From NCBI GenBank assembly GCA_964563105.1, contig CAZLXM010000076.1:1-18720 (forward strand): a stretch of 18,720 bases of DNA, in the 5' to 3' direction. Under the pieces are notes generated by a model. That model saw nothing but the letters and a program-made list of their open reading frames with translations, did no database searches and was not told the DNA's origin. Position numbers and translations under genes: made by a program. Shown here piece by piece: positions 1-7,837 of this stretch; within the stretch, counting starts at the first letter, position 1, and every line of letters starts with the position of its first letter. This stretch comes from CAYVTV01 sp964563105 (lineage in GTDB: Bacteria > Bacteroidota > Bacteroidia > Bacteroidales > GCA-2748055).

Positions 1-3000
1 AAAGCCTTATCATTCCAATTATCGCAACCGTTAAATTTAATCTCACTGTCATTTTCTCTGCCGGTAGCTTTAATTAAGCGGTATAAAGCATCATAAGTAT
101 ATTCATTAACAGCTTCAATTTTGTTATTGTTAAAAAACTCAACCGGAACAGCCTTATCTTGAATATGAGTGATATTCCCTACGGGGTCATAGGTGTAATA
201 TAAATCTTGAAGCAGATCATTGTTTTGTCTTCTGCTTATAAGATGGTTTAGTCTGAATGTTTTTTCATCATAATAAAATCGAGTGCTTACATCATTTCCA
301 TAAATGATTTTTTCTCTTTGGCCCTTTTCGTTGTAATCAATGTCTTTGATATAAACAGTTGAGGAAAAGGCTCCCGGATGCTGAACACTTTCTCCATCCA
401 ATAAGCCTGCCTCATTGTAAGTGGGGATAATGACACTGCCATCAGGGGCTGTTTGTTTAATAATCCTTCCCAAAGCATCGGTTTCGGTAATAAAAGTGAA
501 TTTTTCAGTTTCAAGGTCAGCAAGCATATTGGCTTCTGTCCAGTTGGCTACTTCTTTGTATTTGCTGAAAAGCCTGCGGGTGGTTGTCAGTGGTTGCCCT
601 TTAAAATCGTAATCAGGGGTATCAATCAATCCTCCGGTATCATAATGTTGGATAACTTGTCCTAAAATATTTCTTGTTTGTAATTCGGCTTCATTGCTTC
701 GATTATTTGTCAATAAACTTTCACCATAAATAATCCTGTCAAAAATATGATCTAATGGATCAACTGAACCATCCGGCTTTTTCCGATCTCCGACAATTAC
801 CTTACTGTAAATGGGTCTTTGGGCCTTATCATAGAAATATTGAAATTCGTGATTACGTTCATCCCAGGTACGCAAGGGATTGCCGAGAATATTAGTCAGT
901 AACCAGCGCTGCCCGGTGTCCATACTGTTTTGATATACCAAATTGCCCAGCATATCATATTTGTATTGCATCACCACATTTTCCCGTGCATCGGTTACAG
1001 AACGAAGATTGCCTTCCACATCAAGATTAGCCATAGTAGGATAATATTCATCCTCATCTGTTGCTGTATTTTTATTGTGTTCTATGGATAAGACAGGTCT
1101 TCCAAACGTATCGAAATGCAGGACATTGGGAGTATTGGCGTGTCCCGCAGCTTTTTCTGCAGCTTGCTTCTCTTTTAAATCCGGGTTGTTTATTCTGTTT
1201 TTATACCAATCACTCTCCAAAACCGTATCATTGGCATCATAAATCACTTGTTTCCAGGAATCAAATTCAACTTTTGTAAAGCTGCCATCGGGCATTTCTG
1301 TTTTTATGAGTCTTCCCGTAGCATCGTAATACATAATTGGGGTAACTCCCGTTTCTGCCAATTCCTCATAATCTTCATATCGCCAATGAGTTGAAAAGTA
1401 AGGTTCGTATTGTTTTACGGGATTACCCTTGTTGTTGTTGATGGTCCGACCGTTCCCAATCCACCTTAGCATTTGACCGGTATCTACTTCCTCTATGGTT
1501 ATTTGCCCTCCATTAATGTTTACTTTTTTTGCCATCCCGGGTTCAGCCTGTACTTTTTTCATAATCACTTCACCTATTCCGTTGGAATATTCAAAAGCAA
1601 TTTGAACAGGCGAATCACTATCAACAAGCTTCTGATAATGTTGCTCTCTGGAAATAGCAGCCATAACAGCAGGTTTACCTTCTTTTAAATAAGACTCAAA
1701 ATCATATACAAAGCGGGTAGTTGCCCGGTTCAATAATTCTTTAGCTCTTGCAGTAAGTTGATTTGAGTTCTCTGAATTAAAGAAATTTGTTATTGCTTCA
1801 GATTCATCTATATCAGTAATTTCGGTTAATCCGGTCAACTCATCGGCTTCGTCTCCTTTACCCATTATTGCCAAAGCTTTTACAAATCCCAGTTCATCGC
1901 TGATAACTTCCGAAAGGTTATTGTTGATATCCCTCATTCGTTGAGGAGAAAGCGTACGGAAATTGAATAAATCCACTTTGGTTTTATTGCCCAACACATC
2001 TTCGGTTTCTTCAATAAAAAGAAAATAATTGCCATAATAATTTACCCTGGTCATTCCGTCATACGGATCGGTATAGGAAATCGGGCTGAAAAATCGATTT
2101 TTGGCATCTGTTATATTCTCTGAGTCTGTTTTAAATTGAATAGTGCCTGATCGTATCCACCAATTACCGTCCCGTTCACCATTTTCGTCTTCACTATGAG
2201 TAAATTTACCATCTTCCAGCACAATATTATCCACTCGACTGCCGAAAATATCCGCCATCAATTCAGGAGTGTAAGCTAATTGATAACTCTCAAAAGGTAG
2301 AGCCGGTGACTCCAGTTTATGCAGCTGTAGGGGACCGGTTAAGTCATCCTTGTAATATGTGAAACGGATATGCTCAATCAGTCGTTTTTGGGCTTTCCCG
2401 GAAGCGGGAAGTTTATTCACTTCATGATATAAAGCGGTGTCCGATTTTATGTCTGTCAGTATATCTTCAAAATTATTTAAGGAATAATAATCCGTAGATT
2501 TATCCACTCCTTTTAATTCAAAGATTTTTACCTCGCCAGGCAATCTGAGCAGATGCGTATCTTCACTAATGACATCATTAGTAAATTGATTTTGGGTATA
2601 GATGATTATGGTTTTTTCTAGTGCTTCCCGGGTTTCGGCCGGAAGACGGGATTCGTCCGGAAGATTAGTGTCCTTTATTTTTCTTGGATAAACTACTGCC
2701 GCTGATTCCAGTACATTGCCATATTCATCCAATTTAATATTCAGATTGTGGGCGATTCCGGGATCCGAAGGGTCTCTTTCATAGCTATAGGTAATGGCTT
2801 CGCTTTCCTTGACTACAAATACGGCATGTTTGTTTTGCCCTCTGGGTTGTAGCAGTTCAATAACACAATTATGGGTAGAAACAGAAAAAGGTGTTTTTTC
2901 TTTTTTCAGAGCCTCCTCGGTATAGTCAAATTTTTTGGCATCCTGTGCAAAAACTTCAGCCCGCAAAACCATTCCTTTGCAGGAACGTATGGCTTCCCTC

Positions 3001-5765
3001 CATTCATCGACACTCAATTGATTGATTAATGCGGCATCCATCCCATCAGGCACGGTCAGATAAGCATCTTTTAATGGTATTTCGGGATGTTCTACAGATC
3101 CAAATTCTTTTTCGTATTCACTGTACCAATAATCGTTTTCACAGGTGTTCAGGATTTTATCTTTCCTCAGGAAAGCTCCGGCATGAAACCATTGTCTGGA
3201 AATAACCGGTTCCTGATGTAAAGGCTCTTCGGTTATATTGGAAGCATTCTGTTTTACCCAATGTTCAAAGGTTTCAGAATCAATCTGCTCCACCATTCCA
3301 AAACCTCTGAATTCTCTTTCGGCATGGTCGTAATATCCGTGATGGTATTTATATTCATTGACAAACCTGTAACCTGAAATTTTATCTTCCGTGATGACTT
3401 TACTCACGCAATGTACCGGAAAATGTAATTTGCTTACCCAGGGTTTTCCTGCCAGTTTATCTTCAATATAGAATTGGGTAGAGGGGGTATATTCCAAAGA
3501 AACTTCTTTGCCCAAATTGTTTTTATAAGAAACCATGATGTGGGGTTTCTTGCTGTTCATCAGATCGATATACTTAAGCGGAGCATTCATATCCTTTTCT
3601 AATGGACTGGACCATACAATACAGGCAATACCATTCCCTAATAAATCGGTAATGGTTACTTTGGCCCGGGAATGAATTTCAGGAAAATTATCAATTTCAA
3701 AAGGAGTTGTATCAAAACGATTTCCACTCAGATTTTTCCAGCAGGTAAATTTATTTTTACCGAGATAAATAATATCGATAGTACCTGAGCCGTCAATGTC
3801 TGCCAGTTTGATACAGGCCGGATTGAACAAATCAGGATGGTCAAAAACAGGGGCATTATCAAAACTAACTTTTGCGCCGAATTTGCCGTATCCCAGGTTG
3901 GGCCAATAACAAACTTCGCCATTTTTGATGCGGACAATATCTGTCAGGCCATCCCCCGACATATCTGCCAGATAAATGCTTTGTTCGATATCGGCGAAGA
4001 CGATATGCGGGCCGGCTTCTTCATCAAAAGGTTTAAGGGCTTTTTCAGCGGGAGCAAAACCCTTACGTCCCTCAGATGCATACCAGGTAAATACCTGTTC
4101 TTCGGAAATGACCGCTTCGGGCATTCCGTCACCGTTTAAATCCAACATTCGGGTGTTGGGATCCGAAAAATCTATATTGGGAAGTCTTTTGAAATTTTTA
4201 TAAGGCAGCCATTCATTATCGTCATTTAACTCAAAATAACCTTCTGCATCATAGCTGACAATCTGTTTTCCTCCATCTCCATCCAAATCCGCTAATTGTA
4301 ATTGACCGCCTAAGCCGTTAAAAGAAGGTTTTGGAGATATCAACACGGCAGGCTCAAATTGTCCGCCCCCAAGATTGTGCTTATAGTACAAGCCGTTGGC
4401 TTGTTCGGTAAGAATGCCTGATAAACCTTCATTAAACAAATCGGCAAACAGATATTGGGCTTCATCCAAACCGGACGGAGCATGAATCAAAGAATCGGAA
4501 TCAATAGTTTGCAGCTCTTTATTCCAATCATGACTTTGGTAACCGAATTCCATTGGAGGCAGACTCTTTTCGGAGTAACTTCCATCATTTTTCTTAATAT
4601 ATCCATTAACAGAAACTTTCTTTAAAAAGGTGAAATCTTGTTCTGTAGAAATGTCGTATTCAAAGTTTACTGATTTTATCAGTGTCTTTTTATCCGACTT
4701 GTCCTCTTTCTTAGCCAACTCGTCAAAAACGTGAAAAAGCAAAACTCTTTTACAAAGCCGTGTGGTTCTGATTTCAAAACCTGCTCTGTATTCAGAAAAA
4801 GCATCCGGTCTAAAATCCCAATTGTTTATTTGATCGGGGGATTGATTTTGCTCCTGAGTTCCATAATCGAAAACAGTTTGGAACATAAAATCTTCTTCAG
4901 TAGGAAAAGTAGTTCCAAATCCGCCATAGGGAGTTAAATTTCCATATAATATTTTATCAGGATAAAGATTGGTGTAAGTCAGTTCACCATTTTTAATCCG
5001 GTTCTTGTTATGTACCAAAGAAAAATCAAAGCCGATTTGGTTTTCTTTCTTATATAGATAATGAGCGCAGTTTCCTTTATCATCAAAAACAAATTCTGGT
5101 AACCATTCGAAAATTTTTAAAGAATCTGCCGGATCAACTATAATGGAATTATCAGTCCATCCAAATAAGGTAGCCACATTTGCTTTAGTAATTACCCTCC
5201 ACCGAATCCGGCCGGTAGCTTTCTCCGTCCATCGTTCAATTCGGGCAAAAAGTCCCTCAATACGGGGTCGGTAAAATCGGATTGAAAAACTTTCGCCGTT
5301 TAATATTCTCTCAGTTTCTTTAATAATATAATCGCCATTATTATCTTTTTGAAATATTCCGGTTTGACCTTTTTCAAATTCGGGTACTAAATCTTCAGCT
5401 TCAGAGAATAAAAAAACGTCTGAGTCTATGCCATCCAGATACTGTGGCAGCTCTTTATCAGTTTTTCTTTTAATTGAGCCCAGATTTAAGCTCCAGCCTA
5501 AGCCGAAGATTCCGTTTCCGCCACCAGAATTATAGGAAAGTTGTAAAGAGGGGCTAACCCCTCTGGCTTCCGGGAACGGTAAAGGAATGGAAAAAGACGA
5601 AGTGCCGTTAACAGCATTCACCGAAAATTTTTCATCAATACCCTTGATGGCCCCTCCACCTTTAGGCAAAGAAATGGATGGTACCTCAATCGCATTGGAT
5701 TTGGTTTTTCCTCCATCCGTTCTGAGGAAGTCTGAAGAGGTCTTATTCTGAGTTTGCTCTTTCAT
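1..5765 (-). CDS. Giant Tc-toxin B / SpvB-RHS protein, C-terminus off the left edge
   Basis: This is the N-terminal 1,921 codons of an insecticidal-toxin-complex B-type (TcaC/TcdB/SpvB) protein. In known Tc toxins this subunit forms a hollow RHS cocoon that holds a toxic C-terminal peptide and docks on a TcA injector. The start at 5765 is preceded by AAAGGA. Residues about 30-90 carry GGGAIKGIDEKF and SYNSGGGNGIFGLGWSL, the SpvB signature. FEIRTTRLCKRVLLFH lies near residue 330. Residues about 480-720 hold FG-GAP/VCBS-like propeller repeats such as DGLTDIVRIKNGEVCYWPN, followed by the TcdB middle region. RHS/YD repeats run from about residue 1400, with DPVGNITHIQD and YDALYRLIKATGREN near the left edge. 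Spot translation at several places between 5765 and position 3 stays in one frame with no stop. The RHS core cleavage site and variable toxin tip would lie outside the window. No TcA gene is visible. Family assignment is firm; target and toxicity are unknown. Confidence 0.93.
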   Translation of the reverse strand, partial: MKEQTQNKTSSDFLRTDGGKTKSNAIEVPSISLPKGGGAIKGIDEKFSVNAVNGTSSFSIPLPFPEARGVSPSLQLSYNSGGGNGIFGLGWSLNLGSIKRKTDKELPQYLDGIDSDVFLFSEAEDLVPEFEKGQTGIFQKDNNGDYIIKETERILNGESFSIRFYRPRIEGLFARIERWTEKATGRIRWRVITKANVATLFGWTDNSIIVDPADSLKIFEWLPEFVFDDKGNCAHYLYKKENQIGFDFSLVHNKNRIKNGELTYTNLYPDKILYGNLTPYGGFGTTFPTEEDFMFQTVFDYGTQEQNQSPDQINNWDFRPDAFSEYRAGFEIRTTRLCKRVLLFHVFDELAKKEDKSDKKTLIKSVNFEYDISTEQDFTFLKKVSVNGYIKKNDGSYSEKSLPPMEFGYQSHDWNKELQTIDSDSLIHAPSGLDEAQYLFADLFNEGLSGILTEQANGLYYKHNLGGGQFEPAVLISPKPSFNGLGGQLQLADLDGDGGKQIVSYDAEGYFELNDDNEWLPYKNFKRLPNIDFSDPNTRMLDLNGDGMPEAVISEEQVFTWYASEGRKGFAPAEKALKPFDEEAGPHIVFADIEQSIYLADMSGDGLTDIVRIKNGEVCYWPNLGYGKFGAKVSFDNAPVFDHPDLFNPACIKLADIDGSGTIDIIYLGKNKFTCWKNLSGNRFDTTPFEIDNFPEIHSRAKVTITDLLGNGIACIVWSSPLEKDMNAPLKYIDLMNSKKPHIMVSYKNNLGKEVSLEYTPSTQFYIEDKLAGKPWVSKLHFPVHCVSKVITEDKISGYRFVNEYKYHHGYYDHAEREFRGFGMVEQIDSETFEHWVKQNASNITEEPLHQEPVISRQWFHAGAFLRKDKILNTCENDYWYSEYEKEFGSVEHPEIPLKDAYLTVPDGMDAALINQLSVDEWREAIRSCKGMVLRAEVFAQDAKKFDYTEEALKKEKTPFSVSTHNCVIELLQPRGQNKHAVFVVKESEAITYSYERDPSDPGIAHNLNIKLDEYGNVLESAAVVYPRKIKDTNLPDESRLPAETREALEKTIIIYTQNQFTNDVISEDTHLLRLPGEVKIFELKGVDKSTDYYSLNNFEDILTDIKSDTALYHEVNKLPASGKAQKRLIEHIRFTYYKDDLTGPLQLHKLESPALPFESYQLAYTPELMADIFGSRVDNIVLEDGKFTHSEDENGERDGNWWIRSGTIQFKTDSENITDAKNRFFSPISYTDPYDGMTRVNYYGNYFLFIEETEDVLGNKTKVDLFNFRTLSPQRMRDINNNLSEVISDELGFVKALAIMGKGDEADELTGLTEITDIDESEAITNFFNSENSNQLTARAKELLNRATTRFVYDFESYLKEGKPAVMAAISREQHYQKLVDSDSPVQIAFEYSNGIGEVIMKKVQAEPGMAKKVNINGGQITIEEVDTGQMLRWIGNGRTINNNKGNPVKQYEPYFSTHWRYEDYEELAETGVTPIMYYDATGRLIKTEMPDGSFTKVEFDSWKQVIYDANDTVLESDWYKNRINNPDLKEKQAAEKAAGHANTPNVLHFDTFGRPVLSIEHNKNTATDEDEYYPTMANLDVEGNLRSVTDARENVVMQYKYDMLGNLVYQNSMDTGQRWLLTNILGNPLRTWDERNHEFQYFYDKAQRPIYSKVIVGDRKKPDGSVDPLDHIFDRIIYGESLLTNNRSNEAELQTRNILGQVIQHYDTGGLIDTPDYDFKGQPLTTTRRLFSKYKEVANWTEANMLADLETEKFTFITETDALGRIIKQTAPDGSVIIPTYNEAGLLDGESVQHPGAFSSTVYIKDIDYNEKGQREKIIYGNDVSTRFYYDEKTFRLNHLISRRQNNDLLQDLYYTYDPVGNITHIQDKAVPVEFFNNNKIEAVNEYTYDALYRLIKATGRENDSEIKFNGCDNWNDKA

Positions 5766-5780
5766 TTTATGTGTCCTTTA

Positions 5781-5866
5781 GCGTTGGGGCAAAATCAAAT
5801 GTGGTGCAACGCCACCCACAAGCCGACACACGGTTGCACCACATTTGTTTATGCTGAAGCGTTAGC
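5781..5866. repeat. Palindromic intergenic element E1, perfect 15-bp arms
   Basis: The arm CAAATGTGGTGCAAC at 5796-5810 is perfectly inverted at 5833-5847 around a 22-nt loop. Looser matching continues outward (GCGTTGGGGC on the left, GCTGAAGCGTTAGC on the right). It lies 16-101 bp upstream of the Tc-B start and could form a strong hairpin. It ends with GTTAGC, also found in E2 and E3. It may be a cassette-type recombination site, an operator or a terminator for upstream minus-strand transcription. The inverted repeat is certain; the role is inference. Confidence 0.8.
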
Positions 5867-5920
5867 TTGTTTGTTCTTTTTTTCTGTCCTTATTTTCTTG
5901 TCGTGTCGTCTTTTAGCATG

Positions 5921-6062
5921 ACCGGTAACGTCTGACCAGTTTGCTGCTGTAGCGGATTTTACCTATAAATTTCAATCGAAGAACGAGTTTTCAATTTACT
6001 GAAAATGCTTAATCGAAGACGTTTGCCCGCCATTGCAGCAAACTGGCTGTTAGCAACCGTTA
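5921..6062. repeat. Palindromic intergenic element E2, attC-like
   Basis: The arm CCAGTTTGCTGC at 5936-5947 is perfectly inverted at 6035-6046, with imperfect pairing extending on both sides (GGTAACG on the left, GTTAGCAACCGTTA on the right). The enclosed loop is about 87 nt. Read on the minus strand it starts directly after the stop codon of the broken gene at 6063. A long imperfect palindrome right behind a gene is the layout of an integron attC site. However, GTTAGCA does not fit the strict GTTRRRY core, so attC-like is a description and not an identification. Confidence 0.65.
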
Positions 6063-6573
6063 TTAATTAATTTCTATATTTAAATAGTCAGATTCAAGTT
6101 TTAGGTTATCTTTTAAAAAGTCAATATATTTTTTGTCGTTTTCTGTTGCAGGATATTGTCCAACTACTATATGTCTTTTAGGCCGTGAGTCAATGTCGAT
6201 AAAAGAATAGAGTAAAATTTATCTCAAAGCTTCTCTGATACATTCAGATGCACAGGCTGATGATTTAATTTCGTAAAATGTAATATGTTCTGCTTAAATA
6301 AGTTTAATGTCAACGTAATTTTCTTCAAGTATAACCTTATCTTTTTCGTATTGTCGCGTCAACAATTTCTTTTTTGTCTTTGTTATCGCCAAATTCGTCG
6401 TAAAAATGTCGCATAAAGGCATAACATTTAAGTGTGCAGGTTTGTTCAACCTCATTATGTTTTGAATTTCTGAAATTGTTGTGTGTTTGTAGGTTTTTAA
6501 GCCAAAATGGTTTACGGGCTACGGTCCTATCCACCGTTACAAATGTTAATGTGAGGTAGGGAGCTTCTAACAA
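6063..6573 (-). pseudogene. Broken PD-(D/E)XK nuclease-like gene
   Basis: The 3' two-fifths read in one frame from about 6360 down to the stop at 6063-6065. They give EENYVDIKLI, then ITFYEIKSSACASECIREAL, then HIVVGQYPATENDKKYIDF. The D followed by E-x-K (VDIK...FYEIK) is the usual metal-binding core of PD-(D/E)XK nucleases, and the C(I)REAL helix resembles small restriction-like proteins. TAA stops interrupt this frame at 6294-6296 and 6219-6221. The 5' part (FWLKNLQTHNNFRNSKHNE, then FMRHFYDEFGDNKDKKE) is in another frame, so a frameshift lies near 6350-6375. The true start is not clear. A decayed gene is the best reading; the family call is moderate. Confidence 0.6.
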
Positions 6574-6619
6574 CTACTTCCTTCTCCATTGGCAATATTG
6601 CTTGTTGTGAAGTCGTGCT

Positions 6620-7015
6620 TTAAAATTCGGCTATTATTTTCTTGATTGTTAAGATTCTGGTTTTCCCTGTGAACTTAATTTCTAACAAATCATTGTCCCC
6701 TGTTAACAGTTAATCAGCTTTTCTGTCAACTGCCAAATTCAATAAAAAATCATCTTCGGAATCGCGACATTTGCCGGTCTTTGATTTTACTTCCACTATA
6801 ATCCCGTATTTATCAATAAAATCAATAATTCTTTACAGATCGATTTTCGAGAAGTACTTTTAAAACTTAGGCTTATGGGCAACAATTACAAATTCGTGTA
6901 ATAACTCTGCTGAAAACACAAGTTTCAATTTATTACTTTTCACAAATTCATCAAGAAAACTGAAGTCTCAGGAAATAAGAAAACTAATCCATAAGTTGAT
7001 GTCAAGGATAACTTT
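6620..7015 (-). pseudogene. Dead PIN-domain (VapC-type) toxin
   Basis: One continuous frame of 132 codons directly follows the antitoxin stop. It reads as a PIN-family RNase toxin from VILDINLWISFL at the N-terminus to TRILTIKKIIAEF at the end. The four acidic positions expected of a PIN active site are all present: D in VILD, E in LLHEF, D in CRDSEDDF and D in TGDNDLL. The frame is killed by TGA at 6968-6970 and TAA at 6860-6862, 6833-6835 and 6710-6712. The expected start is also lost: an ATG seven codons before VILD is out of frame by one base, next to an A-run. In the family the toxin cleaves RNA and is neutralised by the upstream antitoxin. This copy cannot make a full-length toxin. Confidence 0.85.
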
Positions 7016-7231
7016 TTATTTTTCATATCGAGCTTTTATGACAGATTCAACTTCCTTTATTATTTCGTCCAAAGGAGGAGCCTCATCAGAATGCTTTCTA
7101 AGACTGTCAAGTAACTCTTTAAGCTCGTATCTTGTTTTTTCTTTCTTAATCCTTATCAGATTCAAATCAGCAAGGTTTTTTATCAAGCTTTTTGCCTTGG
7201 GATTTATTATTTCAATTCTTAGGTATTCCAT
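7016..7231 (-). CDS. Orphan antitoxin of a PIN-toxin pair
   Basis: This 71-residue protein begins MEYLRIEIINPKAKSLIKNL, typical of the small antitoxins that sit directly upstream of PIN-family toxins in Bacteroidota. The N-terminal half is a short strand followed by a helix. The C-terminal half is charged and helical (ELKELLDSLRKHSDEAPP, then EIIKEVESVIKARYEK) and would wrap the toxin. The stop codon abuts the dead PIN frame at 7015, so the two were once an operon. The reading frame is intact although its toxin has at least four stops. It could still repress its own promoter or neutralise a related toxin elsewhere in the genome; both are inference. Confidence 0.7.
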   Translation of the reverse strand: MEYLRIEIINPKAKSLIKNLADLNLIRIKKEKTRYELKELLDSLRKHSDEAPPLDEIIKEVESVIKARYEK

Positions 7232-7282
7232 ATTATTTAATTTCTTACAAATTTGCGAAAACTCTGCACTTTTTTTTACCGA

Positions 7283-7464
7283 TTAGAGCATTAAATGAAA
7301 GTAAATTACAATAGTCATTACCTCACTCTCATCAAGACCACATGCCTTGATTCGCTTCCGGGTCCCATCTGTAAGCTGATGTGTTTGTAACTCTTTGCTG
7401 AATACTTTATTAAAATCATCGATATGACAAAAAATTTCTATTAGTTGTCTTCAAGATTTTTCAT
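7283..7464 (-). mobile_element. IS982-family transposase N-terminal remnant
   Basis: From ATG at 7464 the frame reads MKNLED and, after a one-base shift near 7445, IEIFCHIDDFNKVFSKEL, then DGTRKRIKACGLDESEVM and TIVIYFHLM. The order (E-I-F ... DDFxKxF ... SEVMTIxIxFH) matches the start of IS982-family DDE transposases. The frame breaks off after about 60 residues, so the catalytic domain is missing. On the other side, ATCGAACTCACG within 7591-7609 sits exactly where an exported-protein gene is cut off and may be the terminal inverted repeat. The element is then about 330 bp of a normally ~1 kb insertion sequence and is dead. The terminal repeat is inference. Confidence 0.65.
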
Positions 7465-7609
7465 GGATTCTTTCCTTTTTTTATTTGCACTATAAATCTG
7501 GTAAGAATCCTTTTTTATAACTAATTGTGTGTCATATAATTATTAACAATTGTTTGTTATTTTATTAACAATCAGTGTTTTTAAATTATTTTCTTATATC
7601 GAACTCACG

Positions 7610-7825
7610 TTAAATTAAATAATAATTTGTATTACCAGCTTTTATAAGACCATACCTGTATTTAGAGCCATAATAGGATTTAGAAGCATCTTCATAAATG
7701 CCTTCTAGTTCATCTACTCCGTTGGTTTTCCAATGTTCTTTCAGTTTGTATTCCCTCCACGAAGTAGATTGGGCAAAAAGAGAAGTTGTTATTAGAATTA
7801 ATGCATTCTTTAAAAGTTATTTCAT
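7610..7825 (-). pseudogene. Truncated exported protein fragment
   Basis: From ATG at 7825 the 72-codon frame reads MK, a TAA at 7817-7819, then LLKNALILITTSLFAQS, a clear signal peptide. It continues with WREYKLKEHWKTNGVDELEG, then IYEDASKSYYGSKYRYGLIK and NTNYYLI before the stop at 7610-7612. This is the N-terminus of an exported Bacteroidota protein type that starts with a W-x-Y...EGIYE module. The rest is missing, and the break coincides with the putative end of the IS982 remnant. It starts 12 bp past the reverse transcriptase stop. Both the stop at codon 3 and the truncation argue that it is not functional. Confidence 0.6.
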
Positions 7826-7837
7826 GTTTTTCCATTT

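Noticed and set aside
3728..4203. Several open frames of 60-100 codons on both strands
   Set aside because: They lie inside the Tc-B coding frame, which has clear propeller motifs here, so they are out-of-frame shadows.
6996..7286. A 96-codon plus-strand frame
   Set aside because: It is the complement of the antitoxin gene, whose own frame matches a known small-protein style.
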